64,000 bases of DNA from Candidatus Macondimonas diazotrophica (GTDB lineage Bacteria; Pseudomonadota; Gammaproteobacteria; UBA5335). The stretch lies in assembly GCF_004684205.1 (NCBI RefSeq), contig NZ_SRIO01000011.1, positions 33,839 through 97,838 of the forward strand, in the 5' to 3' direction. Each line of letters begins with the position of its first letter. Position 1 is the stretch's first letter. The position numbers and the translations under genes were made by a program. Positions 1 through 9,780 of the stretch are shown piece by piece. The notes under the pieces were generated by a model, which was given only the letters and a program-made list of their open reading frames with translations, did not search any database and was not told the DNA's origin.

Positions 1-248
1 TGCTCAAGGTCAAGCCGCTGCTCGATCCGCTCATCGCACTGCTGTCGCGGCGCGGGCTGTTGGCGCACACCCGGTTCATCGAAAAGATCGGCACGCCCGA
101 GGAACGTACGGTCTGCGACGTGACGCGGCTGTGCAATACCGAGGTGAACTATCTGTCATTGCTGCTGGTGCGCAATCCGTACCGGGCGCGCGGTCCCATG
201 GTGCGGGGCTGCCGCCGGAAATCCTCCACCCCGGAGCCTCCCCCATGA
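1..248 (+). CDS. cobI: Precorrin-2 C20-methyltransferase, C-terminal part (cut by window edge)
   Basis: This is the 3' end of a gene that enters the window in frame from base 3. About 81 residues are visible. The stretch FIEKIGTPEERTVCDVTRL followed by NYLSLLLV resembles the C-terminal end of CobI/CbiL, which uses S-adenosylmethionine to methylate C20 of precorrin-2 in the cytoplasm. The stop overlaps the ATG of cbiG (ATGA), as expected for a translationally coupled cobalamin operon. The last ~20 residues (RNPYRARGPMVRG onwards) look like a non-conserved tail. CobJ or another SAM methyltransferase is possible from such a short piece, but cobJ is present separately downstream. Confidence 0.7.
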   Translation, partial: LKVKPLLDPLIALLSRRGLLAHTRFIEKIGTPEERTVCDVTRLCNTEVNYLSLLLVRNPYRARGPMVRGCRRKSSTPEPPP

Positions 249-997
249 ATGTCGATCCACCCCGCGTCGCTCTCGTCGCCATCACCCGCCACGGCGCAGC
301 CCAGCTCGTCCGGCTCGCGCCCGCTCTGCCCCAGGCGGAAGTCGTGGTCCCGGAAAAGTTCGCGGCCACCATGGCCGACCTGCCCCATTGCGTGCAGGTC
401 TACGCCGGTGCCCTGAGTGCACAGATCGGCGGCCTGTTCACGCGCTATGACCAGATCGTGTTCTTCATTTCCCTGGGCGCGGTGGTGCGCCTGATCGCGC
501 CGCATCTCAAGTCCAAAGACGAGGATCCGGGCGTGCTGGTGGTGGACGATGCCGCGCAATTCGTCATTCCCGTCTTGTCCGGCCACGTCGGCGGCGCCAA
601 TGCCTATGCCGAGCAGCTCGCCGACCGGCTGGGCGCCACGGTGGTCCTGACCACGGCATCAGATGTGGGGGCCACCATTCCGGTCGATATTCTCGGGCGC
701 GAGCTCGGCTGGCGGCTGGAGGCGCCCAAAATCAATGTGACCCGGGTTTCCGCCCATGTCGTCAATGGGGAGCCGATCGCCTTCGTCCAGGAGGCCGGCG
801 CGCGCAACTGGTGGACGCGCCAGACGCCGTTGCCCGCCAACATCGTGTGTTTCGACCGGTTCGAGGCGGTGGTGCTGGAGCGCTTTCGCGCCGTGCTGTG
901 GGTGACGCACCGCAACATTGATCCGACGCTCTGGCAGCAGCTGGCGGAGCGGCTGGTGGTCTACCGGCCACCGCAGGAGCCGGCGTGCGCCAGGTGA
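245..997 (+). CDS. cbiG: CbiG N-terminal/central protein of cobalamin biosynthesis
   Basis: A 250-residue protein with the CbiG pattern: VALVAITRHGAAQLVRLAP at the start, FFISLGAVVRLIAPHLKSK, then VVDDAAQFVIPVLSGHVGGANAYAEQLA. CbiG opens the delta-lactone ring of cobalt-precorrin-5A in the anaerobic route, and CbiG-like proteins also occur in aerobic-type operons. It lacks the usual C-terminal domain, which is encoded by the next gene (cobE), so the canonical fused CbiG is split here. I chose the ATG at 245 because it overlaps the previous stop; an in-frame upstream start would run inside cobI. It overlaps the downstream gene by 13 bp. Confidence 0.85.
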   Translation: MNVDPPRVALVAITRHGAAQLVRLAPALPQAEVVVPEKFAATMADLPHCVQVYAGALSAQIGGLFTRYDQIVFFISLGAVVRLIAPHLKSKDEDPGVLVVDDAAQFVIPVLSGHVGGANAYAEQLADRLGATVVLTTASDVGATIPVDILGRELGWRLEAPKINVTRVSAHVVNGEPIAFVQEAGARNWWTRQTPLPANIVCFDRFEAVVLERFRAVLWVTHRNIDPTLWQQLAERLVVYRPPQEPACAR

Positions 998-1386
998 TCG
1001 TCGGGTTGGGCTGCGACCGGGACGCTGCGATCGGCACCGTGCGCGCGGCGGTGGATCAGGCGCTGGCGTTGGCCGGCCTCGAATCCACCGCGGTCGATGC
1101 GGTCGCCACCATCGACCGGAAACGCGATGAGGGCGCGATTCTCGCACTGGCCGCCGAGCGCGGCTGGACGCTGCATTTCTTTAGCGCCGCGGCGCTGGCG
1201 GTCGTGGCCGTACCCAGTCCTTCGGAAACAGTGCGGCGCCACATGGGCACGCCATCAGTGGCGGAAGCGGCTGCCTTGCTCGCGGCAGGCGCTGGCATCG
1301 AGGCGCTCGTTCTCGAAAAGCACAAACACCGGGGCACCGATGGCAAGCACGCCACGGTTTCCATTGCCAGGAGGACATCGGCATGA
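985..1386 (+). CDS. cobE: CobE (CbiG C-terminal domain protein)
   Basis: A 133-residue protein starting at GTG. It has the CobE/CbiG_C signature VGLGCDRDA near the start, then TIDRKRDEGAILALAAERGW and a C-terminal VLEKHKHRGTDGKHATVSIAR. In most CbiG proteins this domain is fused to the N-terminal part; here it is a free protein immediately after it. Its precise chemistry is not well settled; the family is tied to the corrin ring-contraction steps. It overlaps cbiG by 13 bp and cobJ by 4 bp (ATGA), so all three are probably translated together. Confidence 0.85.
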   Translation: MRQVIVGLGCDRDAAIGTVRAAVDQALALAGLESTAVDAVATIDRKRDEGAILALAAERGWTLHFFSAAALAVVAVPSPSETVRRHMGTPSVAEAAALLAAGAGIEALVLEKHKHRGTDGKHATVSIARRTSA

Positions 1387-2741
1387 GCAAGGGCAGGATT
1401 TTTCTGGTCGGTTTCGGCCCGGGCGCCGAAGCGCACATGACCCAGCGGGCGCGCGAGGCCATCGCCGCTTCCGATGTGGTGATCGGCTACGCCACCTACA
1501 TCAAGTTGGTCACACCCCTGCTGTCCGGCAAGCGGGTGATCCGCAAGGGCATGACCGAAGAAATCGATCGTTGTGTCGAGGCTCATGCCCACGCGCGGGA
1601 GGGCCGTACCGTCGCGCTGATCTCCTCCGGCGACATCGGCATCTACGGCATGGCCGGTCCCACCTACGAAGTCCTGCTGCAGGCCGGGTGGCATCCGGAC
1701 AGCGACATCGAGGTCGAGGTCGTTCCGGGGGCAACCGCCCTGTCGGCCTGCGCCGCGCTGGTGGGCGCTCCCCTGACCCATGATTTCTGCGCCATCTCGC
1801 TCTCCGACCTGCTCACGCCCTGGCCGGTCATCGCGCGGCGGCTCGAGGCGGCCGCGCGCGCCGATTTTGTCGTGGCGCTCTACAACCCCAAGAGTGGCCG
1901 ACGCACGGGACAAATCGTCGAGGCACAGCGTATCCTGCTCCGCCATCGCGCGCCGGATACCCCGGTCGCCGTGGTCAAGTCAGCCTACCGCCCGAAACAG
2001 TCGATCCAGGCCACGCGTCTGGCGGACATGGCCGACTGCGAGATCGGCATGCTGTCCACGGTGCTGATCGGCAATCGCAGCACCTACCGCCAGGCGGGGC
2101 TGATGATCACACCGCGCGGCTATGCCAACAAGTACGACGGGATCACCGGCGCGCTGAAATCCGGCGAACGGGCCGGGCGTTCGCTGAGCATGGGGCTCGA
2201 CGGATGGCCGGCGTGCGTCCGGGCCTATCTGAGCGCGATGCCATCGTCCTCGCTGTCGGCGACGGCGCAGGCGTTCGATGTGTCCATAGGAGAGGTCCTC
2301 TCGGCCATCGGCGGTGCCTCGGCGACCGATCCGGCCGGCGGCTACGTGGCTGCCGGCGCGCGTCCCGGGACCGAAATCGCCGTGCTGGAGGCGGCGCGCC
2401 GCTGGGGCCGCCTGCGCCTCGCCATGCACCACGAATCGGGCATCGCGGGCGAGCTGCAGTGCGCGGGGGATGACCTGTACACCTCCGGAGAACAGATGGA
2501 ACTCGTCACCGCGCAGTTGCGCATGCACATCGACCTGACCCGCATCCACCGGATCTGGTTTGCCCGCTGCGGTGAACAGCGGCGCAGCGTGTACGGCGTC
2601 GATGCCGCGGGGGCGGGCGTGTTCACGCTGTCTCTGGACGCGGATGACCAGGACATCGATCCGCAGGCGGCGCAGCGCTTCGATCAGGACTGGCGCACCC
2701 TCACCCACCCCACCGAAATGGAGTTGCTGGCGCATGGCTGA
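1383..2741 (+). CDS. cobJ: Precorrin-3B C17-methyltransferase fused to a ChuX/HutX-like domain
   Basis: Residues 1 to about 245 are a SAM-dependent tetrapyrrole methyltransferase of the CobJ/CbiH type: the VGFGPGAE loop near the start, the [12 protein letters not shown] segment, [19 protein letters not shown], and YNPKSGRR. CobJ methylates C17 during ring contraction. The protein is 452 residues long, roughly 200 more than a plain CobJ. The extra part (about 275-452) resembles the heme-handling ChuX/HutX fold: [54 protein letters not shown] and [17 protein letters not shown]. The fold assignment is by pattern only. A tetrapyrrole-binding tail on a corrin enzyme would make sense, but its function is inferred. 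Confidence 0.85.
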   Translation: MSKGRIFLVGFGPGAEAHMTQRAREAIAASDVVIGYATYIKLVTPLLSGKRVIRKGMTEEIDRCVEAHAHAREGRTVALISSGDIGIYGMAGPTYEVLLQAGWHPDSDIEVEVVPGATALSACAALVGAPLTHDFCAISLSDLLTPWPVIARRLEAAARADFVVALYNPKSGRRTGQIVEAQRILLRHRAPDTPVAVVKSAYRPKQSIQATRLADMADCEIGMLSTVLIGNRSTYRQAGLMITPRGYANKYDGITGALKSGERAGRSLSMGLDGWPACVRAYLSAMPSSSLSATAQAFDVSIGEVLSAIGGASATDPAGGYVAAGARPGTEIAVLEAARRWGRLRLAMHHESGIAGELQCAGDDLYTSGEQMELVTAQLRMHIDLTRIHRIWFARCGEQRRSVYGVDAAGAGVFTLSLDADDQDIDPQAAQRFDQDWRTLTHPTEMELLAHG

Positions 2742-3789
2742 ACCGGAACAGACCCCGATCGACAAACCTCGCATGGGCCCCTACGCCCGCCATCTGCTGG
2801 TCTGCGTCGGACCGCGCTGCACCCAGGATGGGCAATCGCAACGCCTGTTTGACCAGCTGGGCGAGAAATTCAAGGCCGCTGGCCTCGACAAGGGTGCGTT
2901 GCGCGTCAAGCGGACCCGCACGCATTGCTTCGCCACCTGCAAATCGGGCCCCATCGTCTGTGTCCAGCCGGACGGCATCTGGTATTGCGATGTCACCGAG
3001 GCCAATCTTGACCGCATCATCGCCGAGCACCTCGTCGGTGGCGTGCCGGTGGCGGATCTGATCTACCACCGCGGTCCGGATGGCCACGCGCGCGTGGCGG
3101 ATTTCTCGGCCGCCGATCGGGATGCGGTCTACCGCGTCATCGCCGAGCGCCGCGACATGCGCCATTTCGTGGCGGGCAGCCGCGTGAGCGAAGCGACGCT
3201 TGCGCGCCTGCTCTCGGCTGCTCATCAGGCGCCATCGGTTGGACTCATGCAGCCGTGGCGCTTCATCCGCATCACCGATGCCGGCCTGCGCGGACGCATC
3301 GCGACCCTGGTCGAGGCCGAGCGCACCGCGACGTCGCATATCTTGGGATCCCGCGCCGCCGAATTTCTGCGGCTGAAGGTGGACGGCGTGCGCGAGTGCG
3401 CGGAACTGCTGGTGGTCGCCCTGGCGCCCGACGACGGCACGGTTTTCGGTCGACGTACCTTGCCGGAAATGGATCTGGCCTCGGCCGCCTGCGCCATCCA
3501 GAATCTATGGCTGGCCGCGCGCGCCGAAAATCTGGGCATGGGCTGGGTCTCGATGTTCGATCCAGCCGCGTTGTCGGCGTTGCTGGAACTCCCCGAAGCG
3601 GCCCGTCCGATGGCGATCCTGTGCCTGGGGCCAGTGGCATCCTTCTATCCCGAGCCCATGCTGGTGCAGGAAAACTGGCGGCCGGCGCAACCGCTGTCCG
3701 CGATGGTGTTCGCCGATCGCTGGGCCCAGCCCGACCCGGCGATCTCCGGAAATGTCGATGCACAGGCCGGCATGGCGGGCACGTCGTGA
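2734..3789 (+). CDS. bluB: [2Fe-2S] ferredoxin fused to 5,6-dimethylbenzimidazole synthase (BluB)
   Basis: A 351-residue two-domain protein. Residues 1 to about 105 look like a thioredoxin-fold [2Fe-2S] ferredoxin, with C24-x4-C29 and C65-x3-C69 as likely cluster ligands, plus C76 and C85. Residues about 115-330 match BluB of the nitroreductase superfamily: [44 protein letters not shown]. BluB consumes reduced FMN and O2 to make the lower ligand of vitamin B12. The ATG at 2734 overlaps the cobJ stop by 8 bp and gives a natural ferredoxin N-terminus. The fusion suggests the ferredoxin delivers electrons to the flavin, which is an inference. Confidence 0.88.
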   Translation: MAEPEQTPIDKPRMGPYARHLLVCVGPRCTQDGQSQRLFDQLGEKFKAAGLDKGALRVKRTRTHCFATCKSGPIVCVQPDGIWYCDVTEANLDRIIAEHLVGGVPVADLIYHRGPDGHARVADFSAADRDAVYRVIAERRDMRHFVAGSRVSEATLARLLSAAHQAPSVGLMQPWRFIRITDAGLRGRIATLVEAERTATSHILGSRAAEFLRLKVDGVRECAELLVVALAPDDGTVFGRRTLPEMDLASAACAIQNLWLAARAENLGMGWVSMFDPAALSALLELPEAARPMAILCLGPVASFYPEPMLVQENWRPAQPLSAMVFADRWAQPDPAISGNVDAQAGMAGTS

Positions 3790-4592
3790 GCAGCCCGCGC
3801 GGTGCCCGGCGCATCGTCTGCCTGACCGAAGAGACCACCGAAACGCTCTACCTGCTCGGGGCGCAGGCACGCATCGTCGGCATCTCGGGCTTCACTGTGC
3901 GCCCGCCACAGGCACGCCGCGAGAAGCCGAAAGTCTCGGCCTTTACCAGCGCCCGGATCGATCGGATTCTCGCCCTCGAACCCGATCTGGTGTTGGGCTT
4001 TTCCGACCTTCAGGCCGACATCGCGGCGCAACTGATCCGCGCCGGGGTCGCGGTGCATGTCTTCAACCAGCGATCCGTCGCCGGCATCCTCGAAATGATC
4101 CGTCTGGTCGGCGCCATGGTCGATGCGGCGGACAAGGCTGCCCGTCTCGACGAGACGCTGCGCGGCGGGCTGGCCGAGATCGCCACATCGGCCGCCACCC
4201 TGCCGCGTCGGCCGCGGGTGTATTTCGAAGAATGGAACGACCCACTCATCTCGGGCATTGGCTGGGTCTCCGAACTGATCGGCCTTGCCGGCGGTGACGA
4301 CTGCTTCGAGGAGCTCGCCGCATCGCCCGACGCCCGTGGCCGCATCATCGCCGATCCCGGCGAGGTGGTCCGCCGTGCCCCGGATCTGATCATCGGTTCC
4401 TGGTGCGGCAAGCGCTTCGCGCCCGAACAGGTGGCGGCACGGCCGGGTTGGGCCGCCCTCCCGGCGGTGCAGGCAGCGCGCCTTCATGAGATCAAGTCCT
4501 GCGACATCCTGCAGCCGGGCCCGGCCGCGCTTACCGATGGCGTGCGCCAGTTGCACACCCTGATCCGGCGCTGGGCCGAGGCTGCCGCGTGA
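3786..4592 (+). CDS. BtuF-like cobalamin/metal-chelate binding protein lacking a signal peptide
   Basis: A 268-residue protein of the periplasmic-binding fold used by BtuF and siderophore-binding proteins: [39 protein letters not shown], then [20 protein letters not shown] and [11 protein letters not shown]. BtuF proteins bind B12 for the BtuCD importer, but here the start (GTG at 3786, overlapping the previous TGA) leads straight into the first beta strand with no signal peptide or lipobox. No permease or ATPase is adjacent. It sits between bluB and cobD, so a cytoplasmic role in corrinoid handling is plausible but unproven. Confidence 0.75.
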   Translation: MSSPRGARRIVCLTEETTETLYLLGAQARIVGISGFTVRPPQARREKPKVSAFTSARIDRILALEPDLVLGFSDLQADIAAQLIRAGVAVHVFNQRSVAGILEMIRLVGAMVDAADKAARLDETLRGGLAEIATSAATLPRRPRVYFEEWNDPLISGIGWVSELIGLAGGDDCFEELAASPDARGRIIADPGEVVRRAPDLIIGSWCGKRFAPEQVAARPGWAALPAVQAARLHEIKSCDILQPGPAALTDGVRQLHTLIRRWAEAAA

Positions 4593-5494
4593 TCGGCTGG
4601 GTTGTGCTCGCCGCGCTCCTGCTCGATGCCGCACTGGGCGAACCGCGCCGGTGGCACCCCCTGGTCGGCTTCGGCAATCTGGCGCAGTGGCTGGAACAGC
4701 GCCTGTACGCCGATTCGCGGCGGGCAGGAACCGTGGCGGTGGCGCTGCTGCTCCTGCCCGGACTGCTCCTCGCCACGGCGATCGCCACCCTGCCCAGCCC
4801 GGCGATCGCCGAAGTGCTGGTGCTCTATCTCGCCATCGGGGCGCAGAGCCTGCGCGCGCATGCCGAGGCTGTGTACGCGGCCCTGGGGGCGGGCGATCTG
4901 CCCAGCGCCCGGCAGGCCGTGGCGCGTCTGGTCAGCCGCGACAGCGCCGCACTCGACGCCTCGGGGGTTGCAGGCGCAACGGCGGAATCGGTGCTCGAAA
5001 ATGGCAACGATGCACTGTTCGCATCGATATTCTGGTATGCCTTGGCAGGCATACCCGGTGTCGTGCTGCATCGCCTGGCCAATACGCTGGATGCCATGTG
5101 GGGCTATCGCAATGCCCGCTACGGACGCTTCGGCTGGGCCGCGGCGCGGCTGGACGATGGACTCAACTACCTTCCCGCCCGTCTGACCGCGCTCAGCTAC
5201 GCCGCCGCGGGCGATTTTTGCAGCGGGCTGCGCTGCGCGCACCGACAGGGCCGGCACTGGAAGAGTCCCAACGCCGGACCGGTGATGGCGGCGGGTGCCG
5301 GCAGCCTGGGCATTCGCCTCGGGGGACCGGCATGGTACGACGGCCGCCTGCAGCAGCGCGGCGTGCTGGGCCGTGGCCGCGCCGCACAGCCACAGGACAT
5401 CCGCCGCGCCCAGGAGCTCGTGCGCCGGGCGCTCATCCTGTGGCTGGTGGCCTTGTTCGGGGTAGCGTGGATCCATGAATCCGGGCTGGTCTGA
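4589..5494 (+). CDS. cobD: Adenosylcobinamide-phosphate synthase (CobD/CbiB)
   Basis: A 301-residue integral membrane protein with several hydrophobic segments (for example VVLAALLLDAALG and VALLLLPGLLLATAIATL). Family motifs include GEPRRWHPLVGFGNLAQWLE near the N-terminus, LVSRDSAALD, ESVLENGNDALFASIFWYAL and LANTLDAMWGYRN. It joins adenosylcobyric acid to (R)-1-amino-2-propanol phosphate. The name follows the Pseudomonas scheme; the Salmonella name is cbiB. It starts at GTG 4589 overlapping the previous stop and overlaps cobC by 20 bp. Confidence 0.93.
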   Translation: MIGWVVLAALLLDAALGEPRRWHPLVGFGNLAQWLEQRLYADSRRAGTVAVALLLLPGLLLATAIATLPSPAIAEVLVLYLAIGAQSLRAHAEAVYAALGAGDLPSARQAVARLVSRDSAALDASGVAGATAESVLENGNDALFASIFWYALAGIPGVVLHRLANTLDAMWGYRNARYGRFGWAAARLDDGLNYLPARLTALSYAAAGDFCSGLRCAHRQGRHWKSPNAGPVMAAGAGSLGIRLGGPAWYDGRLQQRGVLGRGRAAQPQDIRRAQELVRRALILWLVALFGVAWIHESGLV

Positions 5495-6512
5495 ATCCAC
5501 TGCCGCCCTCGCGCATGGGGGCCGCATTCTTGCCGCGGCCCGGCACTACGGCATCGCGCCCGATGGATGGCTCGATCTGTCGACCGGCATCAATCCGCAC
5601 GGCTGGCCGGTACCCGCCCTGCCGTCCACATGCTGGCAACGGCTACCCGAAGACGATGATGGTCTGGTGGCGGCTGCACGTACCTATTACGGCGCCGCGC
5701 ACATCCTGCCGGTGGCGGGGTCGCAAGCCGCGCTCCAGATGCTGCCGCGCTTGCGTCCGGCCTGCCGGGTCGGTGTGCTGACTCCCGGTTACGCCGAGCA
5801 CGCGCTGGCCTGGCGACGCGCTGGGCATCGGGTGCAACCGGTATCGGTTCCCGAGCTGCCGGACGCGGTGGCGCAGTGCGACGTCATGGTCCTGATTTCA
5901 CCGAACAACCCGACCGGCGAGCGCTTCAATCCCGAGCGATTGCTCGACTGGCATGGCGCGCTTGCCGCGCGCGGCGGCTGGCTGGTGGTCGACGAGGCCT
6001 TCATGGACATGACGCCCGAGACGAGTCTGTGCGCCGCGGATGCGCGGACCGGACTGATCGTGCTGCGCTCGCTGGGCAAGTTCTTCGGCCTGGCCGGTCT
6101 GCGCATGGGTTTCGTCTGCGCAGTGCCGGCCCTGCTGGACCGGTTGAGCGCCGCGCTCGGTCCGTGGGCCGTGAGCACGCCGGCACGGCACGTCGCCTGC
6201 ACCGCCCTGGCCGATCGGGTCTGGCAGGCGGACATGCGCAAACGCCTGGCCGCGGATGGGGGCCGGCTGCACGATCTGCTCGTGCGCCACGGCCTGGCAC
6301 CCACCGGCGGCTGCGATCTGTTCCAGTGGGTGGCCACCCCACTGGCGGCCGATCGGCATACGGCGTTGGCGCGCCAGGGGATCCTCACGCGCTACTTCGA
6401 TCAGCCGCCCAGCCTGCGCTTCGGACTACCGGGATCCGAACCCGACTGGGCGCGGCTCGAGACGGCGCTCCTCGCCGTCCACGGGACACCTACCGGTACG
6501 GGATCGCCATGA
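5475..6512 (+). CDS. cobC: L-threonine-O-3-phosphate decarboxylase (CobC type)
   Basis: A 345-residue PLP enzyme of fold type I resembling histidinol-phosphate aminotransferase. Visible features are the HGG...[14 protein letters not shown] start, [22 protein letters not shown] and the PLP-lysine segment [17 protein letters not shown]. It makes (R)-1-amino-2-propanol phosphate, the linker for the nucleotide loop, and so supplies the substrate of the preceding cobD. The start ATG lies within the end of cobD, and its stop overlaps the ATG of cobQ (ATGA). The equivalent Salmonella name is CobD. Confidence 0.92.
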   Translation: MNPGWSESTAALAHGGRILAAARHYGIAPDGWLDLSTGINPHGWPVPALPSTCWQRLPEDDDGLVAAARTYYGAAHILPVAGSQAALQMLPRLRPACRVGVLTPGYAEHALAWRRAGHRVQPVSVPELPDAVAQCDVMVLISPNNPTGERFNPERLLDWHGALAARGGWLVVDEAFMDMTPETSLCAADARTGLIVLRSLGKFFGLAGLRMGFVCAVPALLDRLSAALGPWAVSTPARHVACTALADRVWQADMRKRLAADGGRLHDLLVRHGLAPTGGCDLFQWVATPLAADRHTALARQGILTRYFDQPPSLRFGLPGSEPDWARLETALLAVHGTPTGTGSP

Positions 6513-7981
6513 CGATACGCACGCTGATGATTCAGGGGACGACCTCCGATGCCGGCAAGAGTCTGCTGGTGACGGCGCTGGGTCGCTGGCTGCATCGCCA
6601 GGGCGTGCGTGTCGCCCCGTTCAAGCCGCAGAACATGGCGCTCAACAGCGCGGTCACGGTCGAGGGCGGCGAGATCGGCCGTGCGCAGGCGGTCCAGGCC
6701 CAAGCCTGCGGCGTGGTGCCACACACCGACATGAATCCGGTGCTGCTCAAGCCCAATACCGATATCGGCGCGCAGGTCATCATCCATGGTCAGGCGATCG
6801 GCACCATGGATGCGCGCGGATATCACGATTACAAACCCGTCGCGCGCGCGGCCGTTCTCGACGCCTATCACCGCCTCGCGGCGCGTCACGAATTCGTGTT
6901 GGTCGAAGGGGCGGGTTCACCCGCCGAGATCAATCTGCGCGCCGGCGATATCGCCAACATGGGTTTCGCCGAAGCCGTGGATTGCCCGGTGATCCTGATC
7001 GCGGACATCGATCGGGGCGGTGTCTTTGCTCATCTGGTCGGTACGCTGGCCTTGCTCAGCGAGACGGAGCGCGCGCGTGTGACGGGGCTGGTGATCAACC
7101 GTTTCCGCGGTGATCCGGCGCTGCTCGATTCGGGCCTGGAATGGCTAGAACGCCATACCGGCAAGCCCGTGCTGGGGGTGCTGCCCTACCTGCAGGGTCT
7201 GCATCTGGAGGCCGAGGATGCGCTGCCGCCGCCGTCGGCCTTGCGCGCCGGCACGGTGGACGACCGGTTACGGGTGCTGGTTCCTGCCCTGCCGCGCATC
7301 AGCAACCACACCGATTTCGATCCGCTGCGGCTGCATCCGTCGGTTGTCCTGCACTACGTCGGCCCCGGCGCGCGCATCGAACCCTGCGACCTTATCGTCC
7401 TGCCCGGTTCCAAGAGTGTGCGCACTGATCTGGACTGGCTACGCGCGCAGGGCTGGGATGCGGCCATCGCGCGGCATCTGCGTTACGGCGGCAAGCTGAT
7501 CGGCATCTGCGGGGGGTTTCAGATGCTGGGACGCGCCATCCACGACCCGCATGGCCTGGAAAGCGCACCGGGCAGCAGCCCCGGCCTTGGGCTATTGGAC
7601 ATGGAGACCACTCTGGCGCCGCACAAGCAGCTGCGCAATGTCACCGGCGAGCTGGCCTGGGATGGCGCTGCGGTGAGTGGCTACGAAATCCATGCCGGCA
7701 TCAGTACCGGCCCCGCCCTGCGCCATCCCGCGATGCAGCTCGGGCATGGCCCGGATGGCGCCCGAAGCGCGGACGATCAGATCTTCGGGACCTATGTCCA
7801 CGGCCTGTTCGATGCCCCGTCAGCCTGCCAGACGCTGCTCGATTGGGCTGGCGTGGAAAGCAGTGCGCCGTTCGACTATCCGGCGCTGCGCGAGCAGGCC
7901 TTCGACCGGCTGGCCGAGACCGTGGAGGCGCATCTGCAAGCCGATTGGTTGCGCAGGTTGCTGCTGTCGACATCGGCTTGA
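6509..7981 (+). CDS. cobQ: Adenosylcobyric acid synthase (glutamine-hydrolysing)
   Basis: A 490-residue CobQ. The N-terminal ATPase part has [16 protein letters not shown] (P-loop), [15 protein letters not shown] and [16 protein letters not shown]. The C-terminal class I glutamine amidotransferase-like half has [17 protein letters not shown], the nucleophile segment [10 protein letters not shown], and GTYVHGLFD with a conserved histidine. It amidates four side chains of adenosylcobyrinic acid a,c-diamide. It is the last visible gene of the cobalamin operon. The following ~220 bp up to the convergent norR contain no recognisable gene or strong terminator; only a short GC stem at 8073-8085 is visible. 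Confidence 0.95.
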   Translation: MTIRTLMIQGTTSDAGKSLLVTALGRWLHRQGVRVAPFKPQNMALNSAVTVEGGEIGRAQAVQAQACGVVPHTDMNPVLLKPNTDIGAQVIIHGQAIGTMDARGYHDYKPVARAAVLDAYHRLAARHEFVLVEGAGSPAEINLRAGDIANMGFAEAVDCPVILIADIDRGGVFAHLVGTLALLSETERARVTGLVINRFRGDPALLDSGLEWLERHTGKPVLGVLPYLQGLHLEAEDALPPPSALRAGTVDDRLRVLVPALPRISNHTDFDPLRLHPSVVLHYVGPGARIEPCDLIVLPGSKSVRTDLDWLRAQGWDAAIARHLRYGGKLIGICGGFQMLGRAIHDPHGLESAPGSSPGLGLLDMETTLAPHKQLRNVTGELAWDGAAVSGYEIHAGISTGPALRHPAMQLGHGPDGARSADDQIFGTYVHGLFDAPSACQTLLDWAGVESSAPFDYPALREQAFDRLAETVEAHLQADWLRRLLLSTSA

Positions 7982-8202
7982 CCGCGCATGGCCGCGCCGC
8001 GTGTTGCGCGTCGACGCCGCAAACCGTGCTGGGCAACGCCCTGATTCAGGCTGTTTTCGGGTGCGTAGGGTTCGTGCGTTGCACGCGCTGAGTGAGCGTA
8101 CGCCAGCGCCGGCAATACCAATCGGTCACGGGATGGTCGTCGCGCGGGCGATCCGTCGAGGAAGGCTGCGGCTGCGTTGAATTGCCACCGGCCGCTGGAC
8201 GA

Positions 8203-9780
8203 TCAGGAACCTCCACCATCGAGACGTTTGAGCAGGCGATGCAGATTGGCTGGATCGAGGCCGAGTTCGCGCGCGGCAGCCGCGCGGTTGCCGCCATGGC
8301 GTGCCAGCGTGTCCGCCACCATCGTCTGTTTGAACGTGTCCACCGCTTCGCGCAAGGTGAGCGTGGGGGTTTTGGAGTCGGTCGGCGGCGCGGGTACGAA
8401 CGGGGCGATGCTCGGTGCCAGATCCAGATGCGCGGCATGCAGCGTCACGATGCGGATCGAGTTGGGCTGCTCTTGTGCGACCGCCCGGACTGCCGCCCGG
8501 CTGATGAGGTGTTCGAGTTCCCGCACGTTCCCGGGCCAGGACTGACGTTGCAATGCGGCCTGTGCGTCGGAAGCCAGCCGCAAACCACGCAAACCCAGGC
8601 GAGCCCGGTTTTCCTCCAGAAAGCCACCGGCCAGCAGCAACACATCGTGTCCGCGCTCGCGCAGCGGCGGTACGTGCAGTGGATAGACGCTCAGACGGTG
8701 ATAGAGGTCGGCCCGGAAACGTCCGGCGCGCACCTCCGCAGCAAGATCGCGATTGGTGGCCGCCAGCACCCGGACATCAACACGATGCTCCCGATCCGAA
8801 CCCAATCGCTCGATCTGCCCACTCTGAAGGACGCGCAGCAGTTTTGCTTGAATGGGAAGCGGCAGTTCGCCAATCTCGTCCAGCAGGAGGGTGCCACCGT
8901 CAGCGAGTTCAAAGCGACCGCGCCGCTCCCCAACTGCACCGGTAAACGCGCCGCGCACGTGACCGAACAGCTCGCTTTCGACCAGATGTTCCGGAAGCGC
9001 CGCGCAGTTCAGGGTGATCAACGGCCGGCCCGCTCGGCGTGAGCGGGCATGAACGGCCTGCGCCACCAACTCCTTGCCCGTTCCGGTCTCGCCGGTGATC
9101 AAGACAGTGAGATCGGTATGGGCAACGGCCTCGATCTCCTTTTCCAAACGGCGCATCGCCCCGCTGTGCCCGGTGAGCGTCCGACCACCGTTCGGACCTC
9201 GAGCCTCGAACAGCAAGCGAGCCACCTGCTGATCCTGTTCGGCACGCCGGGCGAGACGTTCGAGACGTTCGACGGCGATCACGGTTGCGGTGGCCAGCGT
9301 GGCGAATGCCTGCAGCACGACTGGGTCGCAGGCCTCGAAGGCCTCCGGCTGCAAAGCGTCCAGGGTAAGCAGTCCCCAGAAATGGTCCTCGACGTACAGC
9401 GGACACCCCATGCAGTCGTGGATTTCGAGTTGGCCGGTCAGTCCCTCGATCAAGCCGTCGTACGGATCAGGAAGGCCGCAGTCGCTCGGGAGTCGGGTTG
9501 GGCCGCGTCGGTTCACCATCGTCAACAACCGTGGATGGTCGACCAGTCGGAAACGTCGGCCCAGTGTGTCGTGGCTGAGCCCGGTAACGGCCAGTGGTAC
9601 GAGGCTGTCACCTTCCAGACGCAACAGGGCTGCGGCATCACATGGAAACACGCTCCGCAGCCCATCGAGGAAGGCCCGATAGCGTTCCTGGGGGGTAAGC
9701 TCCCGGGGCAGGTTCCCGACCAGTCCGACGTAGGTGGAAAAGAATGTGGGCGGAGTCATTTTCACATTCAGTAATGTCAT
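8203..9780 (-). CDS. norR: NO-responsive sigma-54 activator NorR
   Basis: A 525-residue enhancer-binding protein. The N-terminal GAF domain (to about 170) keeps residues that ligate the NO-sensing iron in E. coli NorR: DPYDGLI, the H-x-C pair in EIHDCMG, and LLTLDALQPEAF. The AAA+ domain has GETGTGKE, the sigma-54 contact loop GAFTGA and a GGTLLLDEIGELPL Walker B. The C-terminus has a Fis-type helix-turn-helix (GGNRAAAARELGLDPANLHRLLKRL). It diverges from hmp, its probable target. Two starts are possible, 9780 (MTLLNVK) and 9759 (MTPPTFF); neither has a strong Shine-Dalgarno. Confidence 0.93.
   Translation of the reverse strand: MTLLNVKMTPPTFFSTYVGLVGNLPRELTPQERYRAFLDGLRSVFPCDAAALLRLEGDSLVPLAVTGLSHDTLGRRFRLVDHPRLLTMVNRRGPTRLPSDCGLPDPYDGLIEGLTGQLEIHDCMGCPLYVEDHFWGLLTLDALQPEAFEACDPVVLQAFATLATATVIAVERLERLARRAEQDQQVARLLFEARGPNGGRTLTGHSGAMRRLEKEIEAVAHTDLTVLITGETGTGKELVAQAVHARSRRAGRPLITLNCAALPEHLVESELFGHVRGAFTGAVGERRGRFELADGGTLLLDEIGELPLPIQAKLLRVLQSGQIERLGSDREHRVDVRVLAATNRDLAAEVRAGRFRADLYHRLSVYPLHVPPLRERGHDVLLLAGGFLEENRARLGLRGLRLASDAQAALQRQSWPGNVRELEHLISRAAVRAVAQEQPNSIRIVTLHAAHLDLAPSIAPFVPAPPTDSKTPTLTLREAVDTFKQTMVADTLARHGGNRAAAARELGLDPANLHRLLKRLDGGGS

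Noticed and set aside
1..248. Cobalamin riboswitch upstream of the cob operon
   Set aside because: The operon's start lies outside the window; no B12-box-like element is visible in this short stretch.
1056..1946. A 296-codon open frame antisense to cobE/cobJ
   Set aside because: Shadow of clear cobalamin genes with no recognisable motif.
7982..8202. Possible terminator for the cobalamin operon (CGTGC-GTT-GCACG at 8073-8085)
   Set aside because: Only a 5-bp stem with no T-tract; too weak to list.
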